Shown here: one piece after another, positions 9,915 through 18,859 of the stretch | Position numbering within the stretch: position 1 is the stretch's first letter | Layout: each line of letters starts with the position of its first letter | NCBI RefSeq assembly: GCF_024721015.1 | Contig: NZ_JANAIF010000002.1 | Span: 62,001-126,000, forward strand | DNA: 64,000 nt | Direction: 5' to 3' | Origin: Xenorhabdus bovienii | Lineage (GTDB): Bacteria; Pseudomonadota; Gammaproteobacteria; Enterobacterales; Enterobacteriaceae | The notes under the pieces: generated by a model | Database searches by the model: none | What the model saw: the letters and a program-made list of their open reading frames with translations, nothing else | What the model was told of the DNA's origin: nothing | Translations under genes and position numbers: made by a program

Positions 9915-10898
9915 ATGAAAGAGATTCGTTATTCTGAAAAAATACAAGATAAACAAACATTGTCTGACTCAAAAGGCATTTGGCCTGATATTAATAAATT
10001 AAAAGATAAGTTTAAAGAAGGCAGTATTCCTTTACAAACCGATTTCAACCAGTTAATTGATATTGCTGATATTGGACGTAAGGCTACTGGACAAGCTCCC
10101 AATCAAAATGGCCCGGCACAAGGAATGCGTTTGGGCGAAGATGGACTTTTAAAGTTAAAATTAAGTGAGAATGATGAGAATTATGTCGATGGATATCATA
10201 GCCCTTTAGTATTGCGTAATGATGTATTGGGTGTAGGTGTAGGCGAAGGTTTGATGACTTATCAAGGGTCACATAACATAGGTGTTAATCCAGGAAATGG
10301 TCTTAGGGTAGATGGTGGCAGTGTTACGGTGAAACTGGCTACCAATAAGGGTTTGGATGTTGATAGTAATGGTATCGCTATAAAACCAGGTTATGGGATG
10401 CAATTTAGTTCAGATGGTGCATTACAGTTAAAATTAAATGCGAAATATGCCGATGGATATCATAGCCCTTTAGTATTGCGTAATGATGTATTGGGTGTAG
10501 GAGTAAGTAATGGTTTGATAACTTATAAAAATTCGAATGAAATAGGTGTTAATCCAGGAAATGGTCTTAGGATAGATGGTGACAGTGTTACGGTGAAACT
10601 GGCTGACAATAAGGGTTTGGCTATTGATAGCAATGGTATCGCCATAAAACCAGGCAATGGAATTAAGGTAGATGCTGATGGCGTGGCTATCGATCCTAAT
10701 ACTGTATTGCCAACAGGCATGATTGCGATGTTTTCTGATAGAAATGTACCAAAAGGTTGGATTATTTGTAATGGCAGTAGTAACACACCAAATCTTCTAG
10801 ATAAGTCTATTCATGTTAATAATCCCTATGATAATAATACCATAGGCGGCATCCCCATAGGATATTCAATGGATTTTAATTTTTACATGAAATTATAA
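9915..10898 (+). CDS. Tail fibre protein (Pvc13/Afp13-like)
   Basis: I take ATG 9915 because a ggag site lies seven bases before it; an ATG at 9903 lacks one. The 327-residue protein has an N-terminal attachment segment, two copies of an 88-residue repeat with DGYHSPLVLRNDVLGVGV, IGVNPGNGLR and GIAIKPG, and a C-terminal tail-collar-like end (LPTGMIAMFSDRNVPKGW, ICNGSS). The repeats resemble the triple-beta-spiral shafts of phage and adenovirus fibres, and the end resembles phage receptor-binding collars. The fibre selects the target cell. It is A+T-richer than the baseplate genes. Confidence 0.85.
   Translation: MKEIRYSEKIQDKQTLSDSKGIWPDINKLKDKFKEGSIPLQTDFNQLIDIADIGRKATGQAPNQNGPAQGMRLGEDGLLKLKLSENDENYVDGYHSPLVLRNDVLGVGVGEGLMTYQGSHNIGVNPGNGLRVDGGSVTVKLATNKGLDVDSNGIAIKPGYGMQFSSDGALQLKLNAKYADGYHSPLVLRNDVLGVGVSNGLITYKNSNEIGVNPGNGLRIDGDSVTVKLADNKGLAIDSNGIAIKPGNGIKVDADGVAIDPNTVLPTGMIAMFSDRNVPKGWIICNGSSNTPNLLDKSIHVNNPYDNNTIGGIPIGYSMDFNFYMKL
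10187..10665 (+). repeat. Tandem 264-bp repeat inside the tail fibre gene
   Basis: Bases 10187-10237 are identical to 10451-10501, a spacing of 264 bp (88 codons). A second near-identical block begins at ggtgttaatccaggaaatgg (about 10280 and 10545) and runs through the codons for VTVKLA. The spacing is a whole number of codons, so recombination between copies would shorten or lengthen the fibre shaft in frame. Confidence 0.9.
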
Positions 10899-10914
10899 TT
10901 AATATTAAACATGG

Positions 10915-10942
10915 CAATGAGCGTTTGAAAATACGCTCATTG
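10915..10942 (+). other. Hairpin between fibre and tape-measure genes
   Basis: A perfect 10-bp inverted repeat, CAATGAGCGT / ACGCTCATTG with an 8-base loop, lies 17 bases after the fibre stop and 40 bases before the next gene. There is no T-run after it, so it is more likely an mRNA-processing or stabilising hairpin, or a weak attenuator, than a true terminator. Confidence 0.6.
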
Positions 10943-10981
10943 ACTAATATTTGGTAAGGTAATTTTTGTGGCTTATATATA

Positions 10982-12508
10982 ATGACCTCTGAAAAACATG
11001 GTGTCAATTTTATTGATAGAATCACTATTTCCATTGATATGCTATATTTTAACAATGATAAAATAATGGATGATTCCTCATCTTTATTTAAAAATAAATT
11101 AAAGCATATCATTAATGAAAATATTACAAATTTGGCATCAAGTATAAATAGAAAATTATATTTCAAAAGGATAATTCTAGATCTTGGTGATATTGAAATT
11201 AATTTATTTGAAAGAGAAACAACAAGAAAGTTTGAAATAGAATTAAAAAAACACTTAAATAAACATTACAGTTATTACAAATATACTTCTAGGACAGAAA
11301 AAACATCTCCCCAAAAAACAGTACAAGAGAGAGAAGAATATAATATTCATATAAAAAATAGAGATTTTAATGGAGTTTCATTGATAGAAAACGTGGATAA
11401 TTACTTACGTAAGGGAAACTTGTTATCTGATGACAGCAAACATCATGTCACAAATATTGTGCGTATTGATAATGAATTATGGCAACAGATCAACCACCAA
11501 CCACAACAATGGCTACCTATGTTAGCTAAACACTGCTTACAACCTGCAAGTCTAAGTCGCTTAATTCAGATCTGCCAGCCAGATGTTCCTGGTATGCTTT
11601 ATCAGTTATTTACTGAAACAACGTCCGAATTTTTTAATTCACAAGCACAGGAAGCCATAAATACAAAAGTGACGCCAGAAAAATTAAGTTTGTCTGCCGA
11701 GCATTATCTTCGTCATCAGATTAAATATATAAATGCAACACAACCGGAGAGAATAATATTACAAAATCAAGATAATTTTAAATCGGTGAATAATACCACG
11801 GTAAATAGCAATAATTCATTAACATCGGATGCGCTAGAAAATAATATCTTGCTCAATATTGTACAGCCATTTTCACAGCAGACTACGCAACCTTATCATC
11901 AGATAACCGCTGAACCATTGAGTAATAACTTGATTAAAGATGCTAAAGAAAAAAACCTCTTAACCTTACAACATAAGACTGATAATACTATTTCTCCCCA
12001 GTTATTACAGTCAGTTTTACCCATTAGCAATGCCGGCTGTATGATTTTATGGCCATTACTGCCAACATTTTACCGTACCTTTGATTTATTGGAGAGGAAT
12101 CAATTTATTAGCCTTGAAGCACAAAGAGAGGCCGTTTGTTTACTTGATTGGTTAATTTGGGGCGAAGAGGAAATACCCGCATGGCGGCTGACGCTGAATA
12201 AAGTCATTTGCGGCCTTCCTATAAATGATAACGCGCTATGGCGTACCCCAAAACCAGAACAGCAAATTGCAATCAATCAATGGCTGGAAAAAATTATCGT
12301 ACAACTTCCGGCCTGGAAAAAAATGGGCGTCAACGATGTCCGTCATTTATTTCTGCAACGATCCGGAGAGTTAAGTGGATCAGAGGAAGTGATGGAAATC
12401 CATATTAAATCTGAAATTTATGATGCGCTGATAGCCGAATGGCCGTGGCCAATCAATATGGCGAGTTTTAGCTGGTTAAAGCAACCAATAACAATGACGT
12501 GGTTATAA
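10982..12508 (+). CDS. Tape-measure protein (Pvc14/Afp14-like)
   Basis: The 508-residue protein occupies the afp14/pvc14 position between fibre and ATPase. The N-terminus (IDRITISIDMLYFN, FKRIILDLGDIEINLFE, then FEIELKKHLNKH) fits the conserved start of eCIS tape-measure proteins, which set particle length. The middle is low-complexity, rich in Asn and Gln (residues about 250-330), and the C-terminal third is helical with SNAGCMILWPLLPTFYRTFDLL, QREAVCLLDWLIWGEEE and VQLPAWKKMGV. The gene is strongly A+T-rich in its first half. No clear Shine-Dalgarno is visible at the ATG. Confidence 0.75.
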   Translation: MTSEKHGVNFIDRITISIDMLYFNNDKIMDDSSSLFKNKLKHIINENITNLASSINRKLYFKRIILDLGDIEINLFERETTRKFEIELKKHLNKHYSYYKYTSRTEKTSPQKTVQEREEYNIHIKNRDFNGVSLIENVDNYLRKGNLLSDDSKHHVTNIVRIDNELWQQINHQPQQWLPMLAKHCLQPASLSRLIQICQPDVPGMLYQLFTETTSEFFNSQAQEAINTKVTPEKLSLSAEHYLRHQIKYINATQPERIILQNQDNFKSVNNTTVNSNNSLTSDALENNILLNIVQPFSQQTTQPYHQITAEPLSNNLIKDAKEKNLLTLQHKTDNTISPQLLQSVLPISNAGCMILWPLLPTFYRTFDLLERNQFISLEAQREAVCLLDWLIWGEEEIPAWRLTLNKVICGLPINDNALWRTPKPEQQIAINQWLEKIIVQLPAWKKMGVNDVRHLFLQRSGELSGSEEVMEIHIKSEIYDALIAEWPWPINMASFSWLKQPITMTWL

Positions 12509-12544
12509 CCACTAACCACCATGACTTAATCTGAGTAAAAATTT

Positions 12545-14632
12545 ATGAATATAGTGCCTGTTTTCTCTGATTCATTTAAGCAAGATAATAACCATGATCT
12601 ATCGTTTTTATTCAGCCAACTGGAACGCATAGATCTTGTACTGCAATACCATTTCCATTGCATATCCGGTCAGCGTAGTGACCTGCTTGATGAGTTTCTG
12701 TTAACCGAAGAAGAGGTTATCGCCAGACTGGATAAGCCGCTGGGTAAACCTCATTGGGTCATTGATGATTGTCTGGCAATACCCCAAACCGTCAACGCTG
12801 TGGCATCCCGCTTAACTGACCTGATTGAACGTTTTGAGCTGACTAATTTTGAAAGGGATGTTTTGCTGTTAGGCCTATTGCCTCATTTCGATAGCCGCTA
12901 CTATCGCCTGTTTACACTGATTCAAGGGGAGCAACAATCTCGATTACCCTCTTTTGCGCTGGCATTGGAACTGTTTTGCCGCTCGCCACTGGAGAAACAG
13001 GCACAACAGGCCAGTTTTCTACACCGGGCGCCTTTGATTGGCTGCCAACTCTTATCCATCGATAGCCGTCAAAAAACGTTGTCCTGGCTCCAGACTCCTT
13101 TTATCACTGACAGCGGCGTATACCATTTTTTACTCGGCAATTACTATATTTCGCCTGCTTTGGAGTATTTTGCTGAGTGGTTAACGCCCGCAGAGAGTGG
13201 CGGTTATCCCGCCAGATTAAAACAAGTACTGAGTCACGCATTGTTATCTGACCACGATGATATTCGGCCAGTAGTCTTATTGCGGGGCGTTGCCGATAGC
13301 GCCAGAGCTTATGCCGTTGCCAATATGATGGCATCAGAAAAGCGACAAACGCTATTGGTGGATATTGCCAAACTAGCTGACGGTGATGATAAAAATCTGC
13401 TTTCCCAAATAAAGGCTGTTTTACGGGAAACCCGCATGCGCGGAGCCTGTTTATTGTTGAGAAATTTCTGTTTATTAGCTAAACAGAATCAACAGTTACT
13501 GGATTCACTGTCCGCGTTATTGAATCAACCGGAATTAAGGGTTGTCTGCCTGGTTGAGCCGTATGCCCCACTGGTATGGTTGAAAAAGATATCGACATTA
13601 CTGGTTGAGATGCCACTTTTCACATCAGTGGAAAAAACCAGACTACTAACGGCCAGTTTACCGGATAACTGTTCAGAGGATATTGATGTGATAACCTTAA
13701 GTCAGCGTTACACGTTTACCCCTGAAACCCTGCCATTGATTTTGCAAGAGGCTCAGTTTTATCAGCAACAGCGAGATCCTTCTGGGGTTTTGCAGCAATG
13801 TGATATCCGTAAGGCGCTCAATTTACGTGCCCAGCAAAATTTCGGCCAATTGGCGCAGCGCATTACCCCCAAACGTTCACTAAAGGATTTGCTGGTAACT
13901 GATGAGGTTGCTCAACAGTTACAAGAAATACTCACCGCAATTAAATATCGGGAACAGATCTTGGCGGGCGGGTTTAAAGATAAAATTGGCTATGGTACGG
14001 GTATCAGCGCGCTGTTTTATGGTGATTCCGGTACCGGAAAAACGATGGCGGCAGAGGTGATTGCTGATTATATTGGTGTTGATTTAATAAAAGTCGATTT
14101 ATCTACCGTCGTGAATAAATACATCGGTGAAACGGAAAAAAACTTATCCCGTATTTTCGATTTGGCAGAACAGGATGCAGGGGTTTTATTCTTCGATGAG
14201 GCGGATGCCCTGTTTGGTAAACGCAGTGAAACCAAAGATGCACAAGACCGACATGCCAATATCGAAGTCTCTTATCTACTGCAACGGTTGGAAAACTTCC
14301 CGGGGTTAGTCATTTTATCCACCAATAACCGCAGCCATTTAGACAGTGCTTTTAATCGTCGTTTTACTTTTATTACTCGCTTTACTTACCCGGATGAAAG
14401 ACTCCGTAAGGAAATGTGGCAGGCAATCTGGCCTAAAAATATAAAAGTATCACAGAATGTGGATTTCGATAAATTAGCTCAACGAGCCAGCGTGACAGGT
14501 GCAAATATTCGTAATATTGCTTTATTGTCTTCATTTTTTGCCGCAGAGAATAGTAATGGAGAAGTTAATAACGAAATTATTGAAATAGCATTGGCACGGG
14601 AATTAGCTAAAATGGGGCGATTAAGTTTCTGA
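12545..14632 (+). CDS. AAA+ ATPase (Pvc15/Afp15-like)
   Basis: This 695-residue protein has a long N-terminal part (residues 1-450) with helical and degenerate ATPase-like character, then a classical AAA+ module: Walker A GDSGTGKT at about residue 493, Walker B VLFFDEADALF at about 547-557, the sensor 1 segment VILSTNNRSHLD and an arginine-finger segment FNRRFTFI. Pvc15/Afp15 is needed for assembly or loading of payload in PVC/Afp systems. It is not ClpV-like: there is one active ATPase domain. It lies between the tape-measure and cap genes in the canonical order. Confidence 0.92.
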   Translation: MNIVPVFSDSFKQDNNHDLSFLFSQLERIDLVLQYHFHCISGQRSDLLDEFLLTEEEVIARLDKPLGKPHWVIDDCLAIPQTVNAVASRLTDLIERFELTNFERDVLLLGLLPHFDSRYYRLFTLIQGEQQSRLPSFALALELFCRSPLEKQAQQASFLHRAPLIGCQLLSIDSRQKTLSWLQTPFITDSGVYHFLLGNYYISPALEYFAEWLTPAESGGYPARLKQVLSHALLSDHDDIRPVVLLRGVADSARAYAVANMMASEKRQTLLVDIAKLADGDDKNLLSQIKAVLRETRMRGACLLLRNFCLLAKQNQQLLDSLSALLNQPELRVVCLVEPYAPLVWLKKISTLLVEMPLFTSVEKTRLLTASLPDNCSEDIDVITLSQRYTFTPETLPLILQEAQFYQQQRDPSGVLQQCDIRKALNLRAQQNFGQLAQRITPKRSLKDLLVTDEVAQQLQEILTAIKYREQILAGGFKDKIGYGTGISALFYGDSGTGKTMAAEVIADYIGVDLIKVDLSTVVNKYIGETEKNLSRIFDLAEQDAGVLFFDEADALFGKRSETKDAQDRHANIEVSYLLQRLENFPGLVILSTNNRSHLDSAFNRRFTFITRFTYPDERLRKEMWQAIWPKNIKVSQNVDFDKLAQRASVTGANIRNIALLSSFFAAENSNGEVNNEIIEIALARELAKMGRLSF

Positions 14633-14715
14633 AAATAACAGCAATAAAAATACTAAAATATTAAATAAAATTATTAACAAATAGTTATTATAATAATAAC
14701 ATTAGAGAGGTCTTT

Positions 14716-15600
14716 ATGTTAAAAATGCAAACCATTATTGATGTCAATAAGGCAATGGATGCTATGCTGCGCAAATATCTGAATAAAGATATTGAAATTC
14801 GTTTTGACCTGCCTGAAATTAATACGGTGCCGCCTAATGCGACAGTCAGTGTTTTTCTTTATGATATCCATGAAGATTTGCAACTTCGTTCAGCAGAATC
14901 AAGAGGGTTTAATGCCACTGCCGGAAAATTATTGCCTGGTTGGGTCAATGTTAAATGCAACTATCTGATTACTTATTGGGAATCTTCCTGCCCAAAATCG
15001 GACGCCAGTAGCCCGGATAGCCAACCTTGTAATCAAGCTATACAAGTGATGTCACAAGTCTTGGAGGCATTGATTAATAATCGCCAATTAACCGATATTC
15101 CCGGTGCATATACGAAAGTCATTCCACAACAGGAAAATTTAAACAGCCTGGGTAATTTTTGGCAGGCATTGGGTAATCGCCCACGGCTTTCCCTGAATTA
15201 TTCAGTGACAGTGCCTATTAGCCTAAACAATGGTCAAGATAGTGTAACTCAGATTATTGATGTTTCTTCCAGTGTGGAACAAACTACGTCACTTAGCCAA
15301 GAAACAATAAGTCATGCTTTACGGGAACGACTTATTACAGAATTAGGGAAGGGAGATGATATTAGGTTGGCACTGAGCAAAGTGGAAATATTCACGGTTC
15401 CAACCAATATTGCACAAGACAATCTGACACAAATGACGCTATCTTTTTTGTCTGTCTCGGGTATTACACATAAGAAATATCTGACAGATATTAATAAAAT
15501 ATTATCTGGCTGGGGAAATAATAGTGTGGTTATTACTACAATCAATGATTGCAATATCTATATTGAAAAGATAGAAACAAGTAATCTTTTTGGGATTTAA
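14716..15600 (+). CDS. Tail terminator/cap protein (Pvc16/Afp16-like, DUF4255)
   Basis: The protein has 294 residues and starts MLKMQTIIDVNKAMDAML; the N-terminal domain carries the DUF4255 (Pvc16_N) pattern IRFDLPEIN, VSVFLYDIHEDLQLRS and VNVKCNYLITYW. Afp16 caps the distal end of the tube and stops sheath growth. A gagagg ribosome site sits six bases upstream of ATG 14716. It is the last structural gene; about 320 A+T-rich bases then separate it from the cargo block. Confidence 0.9.
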   Translation: MLKMQTIIDVNKAMDAMLRKYLNKDIEIRFDLPEINTVPPNATVSVFLYDIHEDLQLRSAESRGFNATAGKLLPGWVNVKCNYLITYWESSCPKSDASSPDSQPCNQAIQVMSQVLEALINNRQLTDIPGAYTKVIPQQENLNSLGNFWQALGNRPRLSLNYSVTVPISLNNGQDSVTQIIDVSSSVEQTTSLSQETISHALRERLITELGKGDDIRLALSKVEIFTVPTNIAQDNLTQMTLSFLSVSGITHKKYLTDINKILSGWGNNSVVITTINDCNIYIEKIETSNLFGI

Positions 15601-15737
15601 TTTTTCGTTATTTAAATAAAATTTATGAATAATGATTTTGATTTATTATTGTACTTTAACATTCAATTGTTATTTAATTAGTATTTATTATTTAAGGAAA
15701 TAGTTTTTCCACGGGAAATAATTTATATATTCAATCG

Positions 15738-15805
15738 TTGACAAATACTGATGTCTATATATGATTGTCACCTCAGCAATGATCGTATTATGCTAATTTG
15801 CTGAG
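15738..15805 (+). promoter_or_regulatory. Sigma-70-like promoter and downstream hairpin before the regulator gene
   Basis: TTGACA (15738-15743) is followed after 16 bases by TATGAT (15760-15765). Just downstream, CTCAGCAA (15772-15779) and TTGCTGAG (15798-15805) form a perfect inverted repeat that could be an operator or a leader hairpin. This would let the regulator and cargo genes be transcribed apart from the structural operon. The rest of the 15601-15916 gap shows nothing else. Confidence 0.55.
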
Positions 15806-15916
15806 TCAAATAATGTATTGAAGGTAAAAATTCAATAAATTCATTAACAGCTTATAGCGCTAGTGAATAGCTCTATCATATTAGAAAAACTCTACCATAT
15901 TAAAAAAGGAGTTCAG

Positions 15917-16207
15917 ATGTTTACTTCAAAAGAATTATTAAACTTTATTGCTGTAGCTAAGAATAAATCAATAAATAAAGCAACACAGGAGCGATTTATC
16001 ACACAGTCACCCATTTGTCGTAGCTTAAAAAAATTGGAATTTTCATTAGGTGTCAAACTCTTTGAAAGAAAAAGCCAAGGATTAGTTTTAACAGAAGAAG
16101 GAGAATGTTTATATAATAAAGTTTCATCAATTTGTGAGCAGCTTGAACATATTGAAAATGATTACAAAAATCATAAATCACCCTATCATGCAGTTTATCA
16201 AAAATAG
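15917..16207 (+). CDS. Stand-alone LysR-type DNA-binding domain protein
   Basis: I use ATG 15917 because aaaaggag lies just upstream; an in-frame ATG at 15863 lacks one. The 96-residue product is a LysR-type winged helix: LLNFIAVAKNKSINKATQ, then SPICRSLKKLEFSLGVKLFER and GLVLTEEGE, followed by a short linker helix. It stops where the effector-binding domain of normal 300-residue LysR proteins would begin. No LysR C-terminal coding is visible downstream in any frame, so it is either a genuine one-domain regulator or an old truncation. Its position between the eCIS cap gene and the cargo genes suggests control of one or the other. Confidence 0.75.
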   Translation: MFTSKELLNFIAVAKNKSINKATQERFITQSPICRSLKKLEFSLGVKLFERKSQGLVLTEEGECLYNKVSSICEQLEHIENDYKNHKSPYHAVYQK

Positions 16208-16333
16208 AGATAATGATTTGATGTAATGCGGGAATTATAAAATTTCTACCAACATAATTATTCTGATTATATATGGAATGATATTCTATATATTCTATTG
16301 CCAGCAATTACCGGATTAAAAAGGAAATATAAT

Positions 16334-17311
16334 ATGCCTATCCCTTCCAATAAAACAATAGATGAAAAAATTGATATGTTTAGGTCAAATCATTCTACTG
16401 ATGAAGATATAGACAGCGCTACATCAGAAATAGGCTGGGACACTAATGCTATGTTCAGTAACGGATCTGTTAGATTAGATCAAATTAAAGATCCTGGATT
16501 TTGGAAAGAAAATATTGCCGATTATTACAAATGGATGGTTGTTGTCAAAGAAGAATTAAAAAAATTAGATCTGACTTTAAAAGCGATGGAGTCCCCGAAA
16601 TCCGCAGTGACTAATACAGCTAAAAACATGGGGGTTGCCACCCTAAAAACCGCGTTAAGTACAGGATCGAGCGCAGCCAGTGCAGCGATTGGAGCAGCGG
16701 TTGGAACCGCGGTATTTCCGGGTGCTGGAACTGTGGCTGGCGCGGGAATTGGTTTATTAGTAGGGATTGGATTAAATATTCTTAGTGGTATAGCTATTGA
16801 CAAGTTAAAGTATAAATTGGAGATAGCACATCCTTATCCTAAAACAAGGAACATGATATTAGCGATCAATAATTATGATAAAAATTTTATTACTAAAGTA
16901 GTTAAAAAGAATATTAACAAAGATAATCTAAAAGTCACCGGTGGCGGCATGTTAATCTCAACAATTACGGGTAAAGCCAGTCCAGTAAAAATTCCCGCCT
17001 ATGAACTTATTGACCTCTTGGTATCACATGATAGAGCATCAGAACCGTTGAGAGATGATAAAGTCGAACATATATTAGAGGTTACTAATTATATTCGTGA
17101 GGTTTTAAATGAAAGTCATTCTGATGCAGTCATGTTTATGCGTAAAAACTATGGTGATAGTGGAATGAGTCTTCCTGGGGTTGTCGCTAAAATAAAGGGA
17201 AGTAAATTAACGTTAGATACAATGGCCAGAGCAAAAAATAAAATAGATATTAGAACTAATAGCATTGATAAACAAGTAAAAAATCTTTCGCGCTTAAATG
17301 GAGATCAGTAA
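16334..17311 (+). CDS. Unknown protein with glycine-zipper segment, candidate PVC cargo
   Basis: ATG 16334 has an aaggaaat ribosome site; a TTG at 16298 does not. I do not recognise the 325-residue product. It has a polar N-terminus (residues 1-60), a charged helix (VVVKEELKKLDLTLKAM), then an Ala/Gly-rich hydrophobic stretch (residues about 95-150) with SAAIGAAVGTAVFPGAGTVA and GIGLLVGIGLNILSG, and a polar C-terminal domain of about 170 residues. There is no signal peptide at the extreme N-terminus. Glycine-zipper segments of this kind are common in pore-forming or membrane-inserting toxins. Placement between pvc16 and an ADP-ribosyltransferase gene, where PVC effectors lie, suggests payload. 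The gene is A+T-rich. Confidence 0.6.
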   Translation: MPIPSNKTIDEKIDMFRSNHSTDEDIDSATSEIGWDTNAMFSNGSVRLDQIKDPGFWKENIADYYKWMVVVKEELKKLDLTLKAMESPKSAVTNTAKNMGVATLKTALSTGSSAASAAIGAAVGTAVFPGAGTVAGAGIGLLVGIGLNILSGIAIDKLKYKLEIAHPYPKTRNMILAINNYDKNFITKVVKKNINKDNLKVTGGGMLISTITGKASPVKIPAYELIDLLVSHDRASEPLRDDKVEHILEVTNYIREVLNESHSDAVMFMRKNYGDSGMSLPGVVAKIKGSKLTLDTMARAKNKIDIRTNSIDKQVKNLSRLNGDQ

Positions 17312-17538
17312 TTATCTCATGATAATTTTTGCCATTTTTCATCGTCTTCTTGGCCTAATAATCTTAGGCTGGGCGTAGTCTTGCGCCGGACGATACCCAT
17401 CTGGCTAATATGATAATAAGGTTATCTATTTGAGGTTTATATATAAATAAATTCTCAAGATAATCGTTCATTTGAAGGTAACTCAGTCCGATTTTTGCGA
17501 TCTGGTCAATCATCAGAAATAACTAAACGGAATGAGTT

Positions 17539-18498
17539 ATGACCATTGCAGTAGAGAAAACAGCAGGATCTTATATGCCATATGCTACATACCTTAATAA
17601 TAAAGATGTTAATTCAAAAAACGCATCTTCTTATCATGATAATTCGGAAGTGCTTGGTGATACTGATGACTGGCTGCTTGTCGATAAACAGCCTGTACCA
17701 CCTCCGCCAATGCTAAAATCCAGCATACCAATCCCTCCTCCTCCCTTGGGAGCCGGAATGCCACCACCACCAATGCTGTCAGCCAGTACATCAAAAAGCG
17801 CGACTGGAGCAACGAAAAAATGGAGGATAAAAGAAGATCCTGCATTATATAAACAGCAAGGGGGAGAATATCCCTATTATTCTTCTTTTACTATTACTCT
17901 ACAGAACATGGGGATTAAACATTACAGTAATACCCTCGAATCGGATATTGGGAATTTTGTCTCCGAATGGAAAAAAGTAGGCACAGAGATGAAACCACCA
18001 GCCAGAAATATTTCAGAAGATAAATTTAATGATGTAAAACAAACCCTAACAAGAATGGACAGTGAATGGGATACCTATACAAAAGCCAATGTAAAAGAAA
18101 CTTTCCGAGGGGATACTGAGGCGGTTATTAAAAGTTATCCATGGCTATCTGAATTTATCCAAAAAACAAATGGTATGAATCAGACTTACAGTGAGCCAGT
18201 CAATCAGGAAATTGCCAGTCCTACTGTGATGTCCACTGCTAAAGATCCAATGATGAGTTATGTAAATCAGAAAACAATCATGTGGCATTTTTCTTTAGAA
18301 AAAGGACATGCTGGTGTGTCAGAAGGGCTTTACGCTGCTGAAGGAGAAGTAACATTCCCCCTGTATAACAGGATACACATCGATTCATTACATTTTATCC
18401 CTAAGGGAAGTGCTTACGAAGATGACAAAAGATTTGGCATATCACATCGCTATGTCATAAAAGCAACTATGTTGCCAAGGTATTCGGTAACACAGTGA
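17539..18498 (+). CDS. ADP-ribosyltransferase toxin, SpvB/Photox-like, likely PVC effector
   Basis: The 319-residue protein has an N-terminal leader of about 50 residues, a polyproline linker (residues 52-80 with PVPPPPML, IPIPPPPLGAGMPPPP), then a C-terminal domain of about 230 residues with the R-S-E signature of arginine-specific ADP-ribosyltransferases: Arg190 in TFRGD, Ser232-Thr233 in VMSTAKDP, and the ExE pair Glu268/Glu270 in AAEGEVTFP. A polyproline segment before this domain is a feature of Salmonella SpvB, and Photorhabdus Photox is a related actin-modifying toxin. By analogy the target would be actin; that is inferred. The leader may be the packaging signal described for PVC effectors. 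Confidence 0.85.
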   Translation: MTIAVEKTAGSYMPYATYLNNKDVNSKNASSYHDNSEVLGDTDDWLLVDKQPVPPPPMLKSSIPIPPPPLGAGMPPPPMLSASTSKSATGATKKWRIKEDPALYKQQGGEYPYYSSFTITLQNMGIKHYSNTLESDIGNFVSEWKKVGTEMKPPARNISEDKFNDVKQTLTRMDSEWDTYTKANVKETFRGDTEAVIKSYPWLSEFIQKTNGMNQTYSEPVNQEIASPTVMSTAKDPMMSYVNQKTIMWHFSLEKGHAGVSEGLYAAEGEVTFPLYNRIHIDSLHFIPKGSAYEDDKRFGISHRYVIKATMLPRYSVTQ

Positions 18499-18531
18499 TC
18501 GAACGGTAGATTTTTATCAAAATCTGCAAGT

Positions 18532-18567
18532 CACAAAAAAAAGCGCCTCAGAGCGCTTTTTTTTGTG
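18532..18567 (+). terminator. Strong rho-independent terminator closing the PVC cargo block
   Basis: CACAAAAAAAAGCGC (18532-18546) and its exact complement (18553-18567) form a 15-bp stem with a 6-base loop and an 8-T run in the right arm. Because both arms carry A or T tracts, it can end transcription from either side. Confidence 0.9.
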
Positions 18568-18859
18568 CTTTCAAAATATCAGATCAAAGCTAAACACCAC
18601 ATAAACACTTATGGATATTTATGTCTATTCGGTAAGCGTTATATTGCGGTTGACTAATCTTAAAACCCTCTGTTAGATTAAATACACCTGATATAGTCAC
18701 TATCATAAACAAATCTAACCTGATCTCGTTAAAGCCAGAATAAGCACATAACGGAAGCATTTTCCATAACTTAGCTGTCAGAAAATCATCTCTAATCTGT
18801 CCCTAGAGATTTTTAGGGGTGTTTATCTATCAACGCGCAATGTGAAGAGGATAGAACCG

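Noticed and set aside
10915..10942. Terminator between fibre and tape-measure genes
   Set aside because: The stem is perfect but no T-run follows and the operon continues, so I list it only as a hairpin.
15863..15916. Longer start for the LysR-type protein
   Set aside because: The added residues do not fit the family and the aaaaggag site serves 15917.
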